This document shows positions 51,851-61,410 of a DNA stretch of 64,000 nucleotides, one piece after another. Made by a program: the position numbers and the translations under genes. Below the pieces are notes generated by a model. That model did no database searches. It was not told the DNA's origin and saw only the letters and a list, made by a program, of their open reading frames with translations. This DNA is from Desulfomonile tiedjei (GTDB lineage: Bacteria; Desulfobacterota; Desulfomonilia; Desulfomonilales; Desulfomonilaceae): contig JACRDG010000048.1 in the NCBI GenBank assembly GCA_016218715.1, forward strand, positions 310,001 through 374,000, in the 5' to 3' direction. The stretch's first letter is position 1. Each line of letters begins with the position of its first letter.

Positions 51851-52800
51851 ATGACGATAACGTGGTCGCCAGGTACTATTCAAGGTAGCGTCAGGTCCAG
51901 GGTTCGCGCGTGGGGCATCGGACTCACGATGATCGTGGTTCTCGCGTTCGGCGGGTGCTACCGAGGCGGAAAAACCGACGGCGGCCCTGCCCTCGAGGAT
52001 GAATCGGCCATTCGAGAGACACAGGACATCGCGGCAATGGCTGCCAGTCTCGTGAACGTGTACATGGATGCCAGAGTTTCTGAAATGCTGGTCTGTTCAG
52101 CGATCGGCTCAGGGAGGCCCTTACCTCGCCCGAGGCTCGGGAGGGTGCCAATCAAGCCCTCGCGGCCTGGTTGAAGGCTTCGGGAGCGTACGACGCAATT
52201 CTGTTACTCGACAAGACGGGCGCCTGTTTGGCATCCGCACCTGAAGGGTTTGTCAATGAGGGTTTCTCAAATGACGAAGCCTTCAAAGGTGCTGTCAAAG
52301 GCAAGCTGACCATTTCCGACGTTCACCGGTCTGAGGCTCTGGCTTCTCTTGACCCGAAGTCCAAAGGCTGGACGTTGGCGATTGCCGTTCCTCTCAAAGT
52401 CGGGAAGGATGTGGAAGGAGTCCTTGTCTCGTACCTCAAATGGAAGCGATTGGAGGAACTGATCTTTCGCATCAAGGTCGGTCGAACAGGCTACGTTTTC
52501 GTGCTAAACAGCCAGAACCAGGTCATTGTGCATCCGGCGCAACAGCTTTACGGACTCAGTCCCCGTGACCGTCAAATCAATCTGCCTGCACTGGACGACG
52601 CTATCCGGCAAAAGGTCCCCTACTTTACGTACCAGTTCAAGAACCGCATGACCGAAAAGATGGATACCAAGATTTCGGGTTTTGCCTATCCTCAGGGATA
52701 CGGCAATTTTCCCGGCCTGGGTTGGGTCGTCGGTGCAGGCGCGGACCGGAGCGAGATTGGGGAACCGCCGCTCTTGATGAGGCTCTTCCGTTTGAAATGA
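51851..52800 (+). pseudogene. Cache-domain lipoprotein interrupted by a frameshift
   Basis: The gene starts well: GGAGG five bases before the ATG at 51851, and a lipobox IVVLAFGGC. It then runs DIAAMAASLVNVYMDARVSEMLV in one frame. At about 52090-52110 the reading jumps by one base; in the second frame SDRLREALTSPEAREGANQA and LKASGAYDAILLLDKTGACL continue naturally to the stop at 52800. The second part is a dCache-like extracellular sensor (GRTGYVFVLN, VIVHP, PGLGWVVGAGA). No HAMP, kinase or receptor part follows. One missing base, by mutation or sequencing error, explains it. Confidence 0.8.
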
Positions 52801-52929
52801 GCTGCACGCGGACAAGATTTTCCTGGCGCCGTTTTTGCGCTGTCAGGAATAAGGATGGAGAAACTTGACCAAGTAGGCATGCTTGAGCAAAACAACCGTC
52901 GCGGATATCCTATGGACCGGAGATTCGTC

Positions 52930-54828
52930 ATGAAAGCCAGTTATATTCCCGTGATCGCTAAGCTGTGGCTGTCCGTGATTGTCGTATTCGGGCTGCTTTC
53001 ATCGGTTGGGATCGCGGCGGCAGCGTCTCCCCTCGGCAACCAACTGATCGAAGCAGCGGGAAAAGGGGATCTGGCGCTCGTCAAGACTCTTCTCGACAAA
53101 TCCTTCTACGTCAACGCAACAGGCAAGGACGGCAGCACTGCTTTGATGCATGCCGCGCATCGCGGCCACGTGGAAGCCGCTAGGCTGCTGCTCGCCAAGG
53201 GCGCTGATGTCAACGAGAGAGACAATCATGGCTGGACTCCCCTGATACATGCTGCATACGGCGGCCACGCGGAGGTGGTGAGGCTGCTCCTGGAAAAGGG
53301 GAGTGACCTAAAGCACTCGGACGCCCGGAATCTGTCCCTGGTGAAGGCTGCCGGCGCAGGTTACCTGGAGACGGTAAGGCTGATCCTTGGCATGGGCGCT
53401 GATGTCAATGCCAGCCTCCAGAATGGTGAAACGGCCCTGATGAAAGCTTCAAGGGTCGGTTCCTTTAATATGGCAAACCTGCTTATCGAAAAGGGCGCTG
53501 ATGTCAATGCGAAGGATTCGGATGGCCTGACCGCGCTGATGGGAGCGTCCACCGCCGGTTGTCTGCCACTGGTCAATTTGCTCCTGGACAGGGGAGCTGA
53601 CGTCAATGCCAAGAGCAAAGGCGGTTTCACAGCCCTCAAGAACGCTGCGGACAGTGGCCAAACCGCTGTCGCGAGGGTACTCCTGGACAGAGGGACCGCG
53701 GTGAATGCCAGGGCTGAGGATGGTTCCACGGCGCTCATGTGGGCCGCCATACCCGGACAGGCGGACATGGTCAAGCTGCTGCTGGAGAGAGGGGCCGCTG
53801 TGAATGTAAAGGCCGATGATGGTTCCACCGCACTCAGGTGGCCCACCCTGATGGACCGCAAAGAGGTCGCGAAGATTCTCAGAGCCCATGGCGGAGAGGT
53901 AACGTTACCCATAGCCGCGATGCACGGCGACACGAAAGCAGTTCAGCGACTCATTCAACGCGGTGCTGATGTGAACGGAGAGGACGGGGACGGACGGACG
54001 CCACTCATGAACGCGGCTGAGCGAGGGCACGCGGAAGTCGTCAAATTGCTGTTACAGAAAGGCGCCGAGGTGGACGCGGAGCGAAAGGGGGGCTGGACTG
54101 CCCTGTGGGATGCAGTGCAGAGCGGAAGGCTCGACGTCCTAACCCTGCTCCTGGACAAAGGCGCAGATGTTAATTCAGCGAAGAAAGATGAAGAGACTCT
54201 ACTGATAATGGCTGCCCAACGCGGAGACCTGGAACTGGTGAAGCTCTTGCTGGACAGGGGCGCCGATGTCAATAGGAACCGCCCCGCCCAGGCTCTCACG
54301 TATGCTGTACGGTCAGACAACCCCGAACTAGTGAAACTGCTTCTCGACAAGGGCCTTCAGGTTAACAAGACCACGCACATGCACCAATGCCTCGGAGACG
54401 CAATATGGCAACGGAACCCCCAATTAGTGAAATTACTTCTGGACCGGGGTGCCGATGTCAAAGGGACGGACCTGGCTGACCAGAGGCTCCTCGCAAAGGC
54501 CGCAGGTCGCGGGGATCTCCAAGTAGTGAAACTGCTCTTGGATCACGGCGCTGATGTTAATGCCCAGCACTCTGGAGGCACGGCCCTCATGTCGGCTGCG
54601 CGTGCCGGTAACCTGGAGGTGGTGAAACTGCTTCTGGAAAAGGGTGCTGATGTCAATGCAACCTACACAGGTTTCTTTCCGGCAAGCAGCGTGTTTCACT
54701 GCAGCATGCCACTGGGGCGGACAGCGCTGCAAGCTGCGCGGAACACTGGGCGAGCAGAGATCGTGGGGTTTCTCAAAGCACATGGGGCCAGGGAATATGA
54801 GGATGAGGACACTGTGGGACCCTGGTGA
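52930..54828 (+). CDS. Exported ankyrin-repeat protein
   Basis: 632 residues with a signal peptide (AKLWLSVIVVFGLLSSVGIAAAAS). Some 17 ankyrin repeats follow in an almost unbroken array of 33-residue units (DGSTALMHAAHRGHVEAARL, LLLAKGADVNERDNHGWTPL and so on). I start at the ATG 52930 because GGAG lies 7 bases upstream; the frame is open to 52855. Ankyrin arrays bind proteins; here the signal peptide puts them in the periplasm or outside. The C-terminus is acidic. The next gene also encodes an exported protein. Confidence 0.9.
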   Translation: MKASYIPVIAKLWLSVIVVFGLLSSVGIAAAASPLGNQLIEAAGKGDLALVKTLLDKSFYVNATGKDGSTALMHAAHRGHVEAARLLLAKGADVNERDNHGWTPLIHAAYGGHAEVVRLLLEKGSDLKHSDARNLSLVKAAGAGYLETVRLILGMGADVNASLQNGETALMKASRVGSFNMANLLIEKGADVNAKDSDGLTALMGASTAGCLPLVNLLLDRGADVNAKSKGGFTALKNAADSGQTAVARVLLDRGTAVNARAEDGSTALMWAAIPGQADMVKLLLERGAAVNVKADDGSTALRWPTLMDRKEVAKILRAHGGEVTLPIAAMHGDTKAVQRLIQRGADVNGEDGDGRTPLMNAAERGHAEVVKLLLQKGAEVDAERKGGWTALWDAVQSGRLDVLTLLLDKGADVNSAKKDEETLLIMAAQRGDLELVKLLLDRGADVNRNRPAQALTYAVRSDNPELVKLLLDKGLQVNKTTHMHQCLGDAIWQRNPQLVKLLLDRGADVKGTDLADQRLLAKAAGRGDLQVVKLLLDHGADVNAQHSGGTALMSAARAGNLEVVKLLLEKGADVNATYTGFFPASSVFHCSMPLGRTALQAARNTGRAEIVGFLKAHGAREYEDEDTVGPW

Positions 54829-54980
54829 CACCCCAGGGTTTCGAACGTGGATAGGTGGCCATTGGGCGCTGGGGGCGGGTTACCCCAGCTGTCTTCACCC
54901 TAGGGGCCATGTGGAGGTGTTTTACCATGGAAATCCAACCGGGGATGACGCGACTCACAGGCCTGTCCGGGGGAGTCATC

Positions 54981-55745
54981 ATGCAGTCCGTGCGCATAGT
55001 CAGTTTGTGTCTGATCGCGGGGGGCCTGCTAAGCCTTGCGACGGCTTCCGGAGCTGATCCTGGCGTGACAGTCGTCAAGGACACTCGCGCTCGGGCGGAG
55101 CCTCCTCATGAGACAGTTCGTTTAGAATCAGCAGAGGTAATTTTTCGATTACAGCCCGCCAGTTACTTGGTGGACGCGGTTTTCGTTTTCTTCAACTCCG
55201 GAGAAACGACGACAGAATCGGTTTTCGTGCCGGCAACTTGGGGGACAGGATGTCATTCCACCCTTGGTTTTATAAGGTTCGATGCCACGGTTGATCGGGA
55301 AGAGGCGTTGGTCTCAGAGGAGCGTGTTTTGTTCAACGATGCAAAAGCGGATTCCGAGGACTTAGCTCGCCCCGTGCATCGATTCGAATCACGGCGACGC
55401 GCGATCAATGTCACCTTCCCGGGACACGCTGCAACAACGATACGCGTGAAATGCGAAGATTTCTACAAAAGAGAGCGCTTCACAAATATTGCCTCCTTCA
55501 ACATAGAGGGTCGACGACCATGGAAGGGCAAGGTAGGAAAACGGGTCATGGTTAGAGACGCATCCGCGTTAGGCGGAACAAAGGAATGGTTTACGGGATC
55601 TTTGGAGCGACCTGGGGCGAGGGTCATCACGCACGATGTGGACAGGTATGAAAGCGTGGACGTCGATCCCCAAGAAGGGACCCGCTTCGGAACCTATGTT
55701 GACGTGAGGTTGAAGGCTCACCGGCGACAAGTCACCCCCAAATAG
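54981..55745 (+). CDS. Exported protein of unknown function
   Basis: 254 residues. A signal peptide (IVSLCLIAGGLLSLATASGA) is followed by a beta-rich mature part (SAEVIFRLQPASYLVDAVFV, FFNSGETTTESVFVPATWG) that might bear a fibronectin/immunoglobulin-like fold. I know no family for it. GGGGGAG precedes the ATG at 54981; longer frames to 54855 have no advantage. It follows the ankyrin gene by 152 bases on the same strand. Confidence 0.7.
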   Translation: MQSVRIVSLCLIAGGLLSLATASGADPGVTVVKDTRARAEPPHETVRLESAEVIFRLQPASYLVDAVFVFFNSGETTTESVFVPATWGTGCHSTLGFIRFDATVDREEALVSEERVLFNDAKADSEDLARPVHRFESRRRAINVTFPGHAATTIRVKCEDFYKRERFTNIASFNIEGRRPWKGKVGKRVMVRDASALGGTKEWFTGSLERPGARVITHDVDRYESVDVDPQEGTRFGTYVDVRLKAHRRQVTPK

Positions 55746-55870
55746 GGACAGCGACGCTTCACCAAGAAATCATTCGGAATCGCACTTCTGCAATCGCAAG
55801 TTTGGCATGCCGCGCGGACGATCGAGGCCTGCAAAGGATGATGCGGCAAACGTAGGAACGATCACCCGCC

Positions 55871-56332
55871 TCACTTCTTCGACCGCTTGCCGGTCATGCT
55901 CTCGATCTGGATCTTGATGACGGCCGCGAGGTCGAAGGGCTTGGGTTCGTAGGTATTATCAAATATTCCTGAATAATGTTCCATAATTACGTTGAGCGCA
56001 TGCCTCTTTTCGTCGGGGTCCTCGACGATCGAGGCTTTGCCGAACCCGATCACACTCTTGAATTTTACAGTCCACTTGCACGGGATTTCCCCGGGGACCG
56101 TCTCCACATCGACCTCCACCTCAAAGCAGACGTTGGGATTGCGCTGGATGATCTCCATCTTGCGGCCTTGCCGCGACGAATGCACGTAGATCGCGCCATC
56201 CTTGTAACCGAAATTCACCGGGATGACGTACGGCATGTCTCGGTCCGATAGACCGATCCGGCAGATCTCAGCCTGGTTGAGGATCGCTTCGAGGGCTTCT
56301 TTATCGGTGATTTCCTGATCGCGTCTTCTCAT
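55871..56332 (-). CDS. Pyridoxamine 5'-phosphate oxidase-fold flavoprotein, NimA-like
   Basis: 153 residues. The pattern CRIGLSDRDMPYVIPVNFGY, IYVHSSRQGRKMEIIQRNP, VCFEVEVD, then CKWTVKFKSVIGFGKA is that of the NimA/nitroimidazole-resistance branch of PNPOx-like split barrels, which bind FMN. Many members in anaerobes have no known substrate, and drug resistance should not be assumed. The ATG at 56332 has GGAAAAG upstream. A family A repeat lies just upstream. Confidence 0.88.
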   Translation of the reverse strand: MRRRDQEITDKEALEAILNQAEICRIGLSDRDMPYVIPVNFGYKDGAIYVHSSRQGRKMEIIQRNPNVCFEVEVDVETVPGEIPCKWTVKFKSVIGFGKASIVEDPDEKRHALNVIMEHYSGIFDNTYEPKPFDLAAVIKIQIESMTGKRSKK

Positions 56333-56361
56333 GCTTCTTTTCCAGAGGTCGATGGTGATCG

Positions 56362-56398
56362 GGGAAGGACCGGCAAGATGCCGGCCCCACTGAAACCC
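56362..56398 (-). repeat. Family A repeat, copy 7 (core only)
   Basis: AAGGACCGGCAAGATGCCGG, CCCCACTGAAACCC: the hairpin core and its conserved right flank, placed between the PNPOx-like gene and nnrDE. Confidence 0.75.
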
Positions 56399-56452
56399 GT
56401 GCAAGAGGGCAGAGGAAAGGGCTCAGCAAGCAGCGCCCCTACCGGCACCTTT

Positions 56453-58045
56453 TTAATGCGAATCGCAGGTTTCGTGCTCTTCGTCTTCTTCGGGTTGCAG
56501 GCACCCGGCGAGCGCGTGAGGGAGTTCCGCGATGACATCTGTGGCGCGTACCGGCGCTGGGCCTCGTTCTTCCACGACCATGTCTGCGGCCAGGCCGTGG
56601 AGGTACACGCCGAAGGGGATCGCCTCTTCCGGAGAAACGCCCTGCACCAGGAGGCCGCCGAGGATGCCGCTGAGCACATCCCCCTGGCCGCCGGAAGCCA
56701 TCCAGGGGCTGCCGGAGGTGTTCACGAAGATCGTCCCGTCCGGAGCCGCAGTGATCGACCGCGCTCCCTTCAGCACGACCCAGACGCCGTATTCCTGCGC
56801 GACCTGCCTCGCCAGGCCGACCCGATCCTCCTGTACTTCTCGGGGGGGCTTCCCCATGAGCCGGCCCATCTCTCCGGGATGGGGGGTGAGCACCACATGG
56901 GCCAGGGTGTCTCGCAGTGCGTCGAGGTTCGGCGCGAGCGCGTTCAGACCGTCCGCGTCCATTACCACCCAACCGGTATACGTGCCCAGGATCTTCTTGA
57001 TCAGCGCGGGAACCCCCCCCGCGGTGGAAAGCCCGGGCCCGATCACCAGGCAACGCTTCCCTTCAGAGAGCGCCAGGATTCGGTCCGCGGAGACCTCACC
57101 GAGGTAACCGGGCAGTTGCTCCGGCAGCGGCTCGGTCATCTCTTCGGTCAACTTGGTCTCGAGAATCGGGTTGAGCGACGCGGGGACCCCCACGGTCACC
57201 AGTCCCGCGCCCATGCGTGAAGCCGCCTCCGCGGCCATTGCAGGAGCGCCGGTCTTGCCGGGAGATCCGCCGACGATCAACAGATGCCCGAACGTCCCTT
57301 TGTGAGCCTCTGGGTCGGAACGATTGCAGAGATACTCGAAGGGGAGCGGGTCGTCGTAGAGCCGTGCGGCAGGCGGGTGCTCGTCGATGGCTGGCCGCGG
57401 GATGGATATGTCCACCACCTCGATGTGGCCGCAGTATTCCATGCCGGGATAGAGAGCCATTCCCAGCTTCAGGAATCCGTACGTGGCGGTGAGATCCGCC
57501 TGCACCGCTACCCCAAGGACTTGCCCCGTGTCCGCGTCGAGGCCGGACGGCAGATCGACGGCCAAACAGAGTGCGGGTATGTCGTTGATCGCGGAGATCG
57601 CCTCACGATACGGCGAGCGCACTTCCGAGGAAAGGCCGGTACCGAGCATCGCGTCCACGATGAGGTCCTTTTCGTACCACGCTTCCACCGCGGCGACGAG
57701 CGTGTCCTCGGTCACCTCGATGATGTCTGCGTTCATATTCTCCAAAATCTGCAGGTTGATGAGAGCATCCCCTTTGATCTTGTCCCGCGGCGCGAGCAGG
57801 AACGTCTCGACGTCAGCGCCGTCATTGATCAGATACCGGGCAATGACGTAACCATCCCCGCCGTTGTTGCCCGGGCCGGTCACCACGGCCACCTTGATCC
57901 CTTCGATCTCTCCTTGAAGGTGCGATTTCAGTATCTGATAGGTGCTGCGGCCCGCATTCTCCATGAGAACGACGCCGGGAATGCCATAATCCTGAATGGC
58001 CGTCCGGTCGAATTCTCTCATCTCACCTGCAGTCACAAGGTACAT
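56453..58045 (-). CDS. nnr: Bifunctional NAD(P)H-hydrate epimerase/dehydratase
   Basis: 530 residues in two domains. The epimerase (1-210) has IPGVVLMENAGR and the nucleotide loop VTGPGNNGGDGYV. The ADP-dependent dehydratase (about 225-520) has the ribokinase-like HLLIVGGSPGKTGAPAMAAEAASR, VIGPGLST and the ASGGQGDVLSG motif. It repairs damaged (hydrated) NADH and NADPH. I take the ATG at 58045 from the family start (YLVTAGEMREFDRTAI). The end carries an acidic/His tail. It follows the M50 protease gene by 38 bases and may share a transcript. Confidence 0.94.
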   Translation of the reverse strand: MYLVTAGEMREFDRTAIQDYGIPGVVLMENAGRSTYQILKSHLQGEIEGIKVAVVTGPGNNGGDGYVIARYLINDGADVETFLLAPRDKIKGDALINLQILENMNADIIEVTEDTLVAAVEAWYEKDLIVDAMLGTGLSSEVRSPYREAISAINDIPALCLAVDLPSGLDADTGQVLGVAVQADLTATYGFLKLGMALYPGMEYCGHIEVVDISIPRPAIDEHPPAARLYDDPLPFEYLCNRSDPEAHKGTFGHLLIVGGSPGKTGAPAMAAEAASRMGAGLVTVGVPASLNPILETKLTEEMTEPLPEQLPGYLGEVSADRILALSEGKRCLVIGPGLSTAGGVPALIKKILGTYTGWVVMDADGLNALAPNLDALRDTLAHVVLTPHPGEMGRLMGKPPREVQEDRVGLARQVAQEYGVWVVLKGARSITAAPDGTIFVNTSGSPWMASGGQGDVLSGILGGLLVQGVSPEEAIPFGVYLHGLAADMVVEERGPAPVRATDVIAELPHALAGCLQPEEDEEHETCDSH

Positions 58046-58083
58046 GTCTGTCTCTCTTTCCATCAAAGGCTCATCACCGAATA

Positions 58084-59202
58084 TCAGGCTGGCCTTATTT
58101 CGGACGCATTCCGACGGGCAGGTTGCATGAATTCGCACGAATAGCCCGAGCAGAGCATGTTATATCGCCAAATTTGTTCCAACGTGACCAGGCCCATCAG
58201 TTCGCCCCCGCTGAGCACCGGCAGGACTTTGTATCCTGAGGCTTCGATCTTCTCCAGGACTTCCACCAGCGGTGTGTCTTCCACGACGGTGGGAAAGTCC
58301 CGTGCCATGATCTCCTGCACCGGTACCGACGGCCCTCGCTTGTGGAGCGACTCGGTGATGGTGTCCCGCGTGACCAGCCCTATGAGCCGCCGCCCCTCCA
58401 TTACGGGAAAATCGGACTGAAAGCCGTGGCAGAAGAGTTCCGCTGCATCGCCCACGAGCTTGTCCGGCGAAAGTGACTGCACGTTTCTGATCATTGCGGT
58501 GCCTGCAGTAGCCCCTCCGAGGGCCATCATAATCCCCATCTGCTGCTCCTCAGTTTCCGCACCCAGGTACACGAACAGGGCGATCAGGATCATGAAGAAG
58601 TTCGGCAGAATCAGGCCCACGAAGAAGAGCACGATGGCAAGCACTTGCCCGACTCCGACCGCAATGCGCGTCGCGCGGTACGGGGTCATAGTCAGGCCCA
58701 GGAGACCTCGCAGCACTCTGCCGCCATCCATGGGGAACGCGGGGAGAAGGTTGAACAGCGCGAGCACCAGATTCACCGCAGCCAGTTGAGCCAGCCAGTC
58801 TCGCTTGACGGAAAAATCCAGGACGGTTACCTGGGAACCGAACAATTCCGCGGCGAACCAGAACGAGATCGCCAGGACGATACTCGCTATGGGGCCGGCC
58901 ACAGCGATCGCGACCTCCTGGCTCGGGCGCTCCGGTTGCTTGGCCATTCGCGCAACGCCGCCTATGGGGAGTAGCGTGATATCCTGCACGCCGATACCGT
59001 AGTGCCGAGCCACCATCGCGTGGCTCAATTCATGGAAAACCACAGAGGCAAACACCAGGAGCACAAAAATCACTCCACTCACTCCCCCCACCCCCACGAT
59101 CACCGGCCCGGCAAAATAGATGAGGATGAGCAAGAGTACAAAGGTAAGGTGAACCTTAACCGGTATTCCCAATATCGAACCGATTTTGAAAGACCATTTC
59201 AT
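58084..59202 (-). CDS. M50-family membrane zinc protease with two CBS domains
   Basis: 372 residues: HELSH at 57-61 and the second metal motif LLPAFPMDGGRVLRG define a site-2-type protease with about six helices. The last ~130 residues are a CBS pair (FPVMEGRRLIGLVTRDTI, DFPTVVEDTPLVEVLEKI, KVLPVLSGGELMGLV), which may bind adenine nucleotides and gate activity. This layout is the SpoIVFB-like/Rip3 type common in many bacteria; the substrate is unknown. I chose the ATG at 59202; the frame runs on to 59616 but the added ~138 residues do not look like protein. Confidence 0.92.
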   Translation of the reverse strand: MKWSFKIGSILGIPVKVHLTFVLLLILIYFAGPVIVGVGGVSGVIFVLLVFASVVFHELSHAMVARHYGIGVQDITLLPIGGVARMAKQPERPSQEVAIAVAGPIASIVLAISFWFAAELFGSQVTVLDFSVKRDWLAQLAAVNLVLALFNLLPAFPMDGGRVLRGLLGLTMTPYRATRIAVGVGQVLAIVLFFVGLILPNFFMILIALFVYLGAETEEQQMGIMMALGGATAGTAMIRNVQSLSPDKLVGDAAELFCHGFQSDFPVMEGRRLIGLVTRDTITESLHKRGPSVPVQEIMARDFPTVVEDTPLVEVLEKIEASGYKVLPVLSGGELMGLVTLEQIWRYNMLCSGYSCEFMQPARRNASEIRPA

Positions 59203-59572
59203 GAGGCCTGCCTCCCTGTTGAGAGATTCATCGGCACACGCCTGCAGACCACCGCATTCCCCAGTCCCAGCGTGCAGACAAGAGATCGCCGGATCTGCTC
59301 CACAATCCCGTACTCGCGAGACCATGCCAATCCACCGCCCATCATTATCACAGATCGATTCCCGGGTCAGCCCTTCACTGCTTTTGAAACCTTGCCAACT
59401 TTGTAGTAACCTTTCCGATGCCCCTTGGTGCAGGTTGCCAAGACTGATGTCCGAGGATCCATTCACTGACGCGAGGCCGCGGGTTTGTCCGTGAGTCGAC
59501 CGCCTTAAGCTGTCGCCCCGGATAAGTGCATGGTTACGTGTCCGATTCATCACATCCAACAGTGAGGTTAAC
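59203..59572. other. Divergent intergenic region between the M50 protease gene and moeA
   Basis: 370 bases with no supported gene and none of the dispersed repeats. TTGAAA (59384-59389) and TAACCT (59407-59412) at 17-base spacing could be a weak promoter for moeA. Confidence 0.4.
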
Positions 59573-60814
59573 GTGATTTCAATCGGTGAGGCGCAACGGA
59601 AGGTTTTGGAATCCATTCCTGTTCTCGGAAGGCAGAGACTTCACATCCTCGATGCGTTGGGGCGAGTTCTCGCGCAGGATGTCATCGCCATGCGTGACGT
59701 TCCCGCGGGTGATAATTCCGCGATGGACGGGTATTGTTGCCGGCACGAGGATCTTGCAGGGGCCTCTCCGCATCAGCCGGTCACTCTGAAAGTGATCGGT
59801 GAATCGCCCGCGGGCTCCCCGTTTCAAGGGACAGTCGGCCCAGGGGAGGCAGTCCGGATCATGACCGGCGGCCTCCTACCCCGGGGTGCGACCACGGTGA
59901 TCATGGTCGAGCACACGCGGCTGGAAGGGGAGCAGGTCGTCTGTCTGAAAGATCCCGGACCTGCGCTCCACATCCGGTTGCGAGGAGAGGACGTCAGAGA
60001 GAACGAAACGGTTCTCACGTCAGGAACGATCGTCCGGCCCCCTGAAGTGGGAATGCTGGCAACCCTGGGACACGCGTACGTCCACGTGTACCAGAGGCCC
60101 ACCGTAGCCATTCTCTCCACCGGTGACGAGCTGGTGGATCTGGATGAACCGTTCACCGACGGCAAGGTCGTCTGTTCCAATTCTTATAGCCTGGCAGCGC
60201 AGGTCCTCGATTGCGGCGCGGCGCCAATTTCTCTCGGCATAGCGACCGATGATGCGGAAGACCAACGCGCAAGACTCGCCGACGGTATGCGCGCGGATGT
60301 GATACTCACTTCCGGAGGCGTATCGGTCGGCAAGTACGACCTGGTCAAGGATACCCTGGCGCAATTCGCGATGCAGGTGAAATTCTGGAAGGTGGCCATG
60401 AAGCCCGGCAAGCCGCTCGTATTCGGCACCATCGCCAACAAGCCGGTTTTTGGACTCCCTGGTAATCCGACCTCTGCCATGATCTCCTTCGAGCAGTTCG
60501 TCCGGCCCGCACTGTTGAAGATGATGGGACACCGAAACCTGTTCCGGCCGCTCGTGGAAGCCACGCTGGCCGACCCGGTGCGCACCGGCCCGGACCGCCT
60601 TCACCTGGTCAGGTGCAAGCTCTTCGAGGAAGACGGCGTCATGATGGTGAGCCCCAGTGGATCGCAAAGCTCCGGCGCGCTAAGGTCGATGATTCTCGCG
60701 GACGGCCTGATGATTCTGCCTCCGGAAGACGCTCCCTTTTCCGCAGGCAATCGAGTGAAGGTGCAGTTACTGCACACCAACAGTCCGCTCAGCCCGTACT
60801 CGCCTTACGAGTGA
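59573..60814 (+). CDS. moeA: Molybdopterin molybdenumtransferase MoeA
   Basis: 413 residues with the MoeA motifs GDNSAMDGY, MTGGLLPRGATTVIMVE, STGDELVD, TSGGVSVGKYD and GLPGNPTSAM. It inserts molybdate (or tungstate) into adenylated molybdopterin, giving the cofactor for formate dehydrogenases and related enzymes. The start is GTG at 59573 with GAGGT five bases upstream. It is followed after 32 bases by the pyruvate-kinase C-domain protein, perhaps in one operon. No mobilome or other moe genes lie nearby. Confidence 0.95.
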   Translation: MISIGEAQRKVLESIPVLGRQRLHILDALGRVLAQDVIAMRDVPAGDNSAMDGYCCRHEDLAGASPHQPVTLKVIGESPAGSPFQGTVGPGEAVRIMTGGLLPRGATTVIMVEHTRLEGEQVVCLKDPGPALHIRLRGEDVRENETVLTSGTIVRPPEVGMLATLGHAYVHVYQRPTVAILSTGDELVDLDEPFTDGKVVCSNSYSLAAQVLDCGAAPISLGIATDDAEDQRARLADGMRADVILTSGGVSVGKYDLVKDTLAQFAMQVKFWKVAMKPGKPLVFGTIANKPVFGLPGNPTSAMISFEQFVRPALLKMMGHRNLFRPLVEATLADPVRTGPDRLHLVRCKLFEEDGVMMVSPSGSQSSGALRSMILADGLMILPPEDAPFSAGNRVKVQLLHTNSPLSPYSPYE

Positions 60815-60846
60815 TCGGGCTAACGGCTGCCCTCTTGGAGGTGAAG

Positions 60847-61410
60847 ATGATCAGGCAGGTGGAGTACTTCGAAAAGCCGGGCAAGGAAAACACGGCCAGG
60901 TGCGTGGAAATCGTCTCAAACCTGGTCGAGGAAGGACTGTCCCATGTAGTGGTAGCCACTACGGGAGGCGAAACCGCGGTCTTGATAGCCCGGAAGCTGC
61001 TCGGAAGAAAGGTGAACGTCGTTGCCGTTACCCACAACGTCGGGTATGCCGGCCCCAATCAGGATGAGTGCAGTCCCGACCGGAGACGGGAACTGGACTC
61101 TCTGGGGGTGAGGATCTTCACGGGGACCATACTCACCCGCGGCATCGAGGCATCGCTTATGAAGAAACACCAGGGGGTGTACCCGGCGTACGTGGTGGCT
61201 CAGAGCCTGCGTCTTCTCGGTCAGGGTATCAAGGTCTCGGTGGAGATCGCGGTGGAGGCGTGCGACGCGGGGCTGATACCCGAGGGGGTGGATGTGATAG
61301 GGGTGGCGGGGACCGGCCGCGGGGCGGACACTGTGGTGATCATCGAACCGCGTGCTTCGGATCGGTTCTTCGATGTCAGGATTCGTCAGATCCTCGCCAA
61401 GCCGCTCTAA
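60847..61410 (+). CDS. Stand-alone pyruvate kinase C-terminal (PK_C) domain protein
   Basis: 187 residues. The protein is only the alpha/beta domain found at the C-terminus of pyruvate kinase (VVVATTGGETAVLIARKLLG, VVAVTHNVGYAGPNQDE, VIGVAGTGRGADTVVIIEP); no barrel or B domain exists. Such proteins are frequent in anaerobic bacteria and archaea, sometimes called archaeal-type PK-C proteins; their ligand is unknown. GGAGG stands 5 bases before the ATG at 60847. It follows moeA closely. Confidence 0.88.
   Translation: MIRQVEYFEKPGKENTARCVEIVSNLVEEGLSHVVVATTGGETAVLIARKLLGRKVNVVAVTHNVGYAGPNQDECSPDRRRELDSLGVRIFTGTILTRGIEASLMKKHQGVYPAYVVAQSLRLLGQGIKVSVEIAVEACDAGLIPEGVDVIGVAGTGRGADTVVIIEPRASDRFFDVRIRQILAKPL

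Noticed and set aside
54855-54981. Longer N-terminus of the exported protein gene
   Set aside because: The signal peptide and a strong ribosome site begin at 54981; the upstream codons do not look like protein.
58084-59616. N-terminal extension of the M50 protease to 59616
   Set aside because: The extra ~138 residues have no hydrophobic or family pattern, and the family start motif KWSFKIGSILGIPVKVH begins at 59202.
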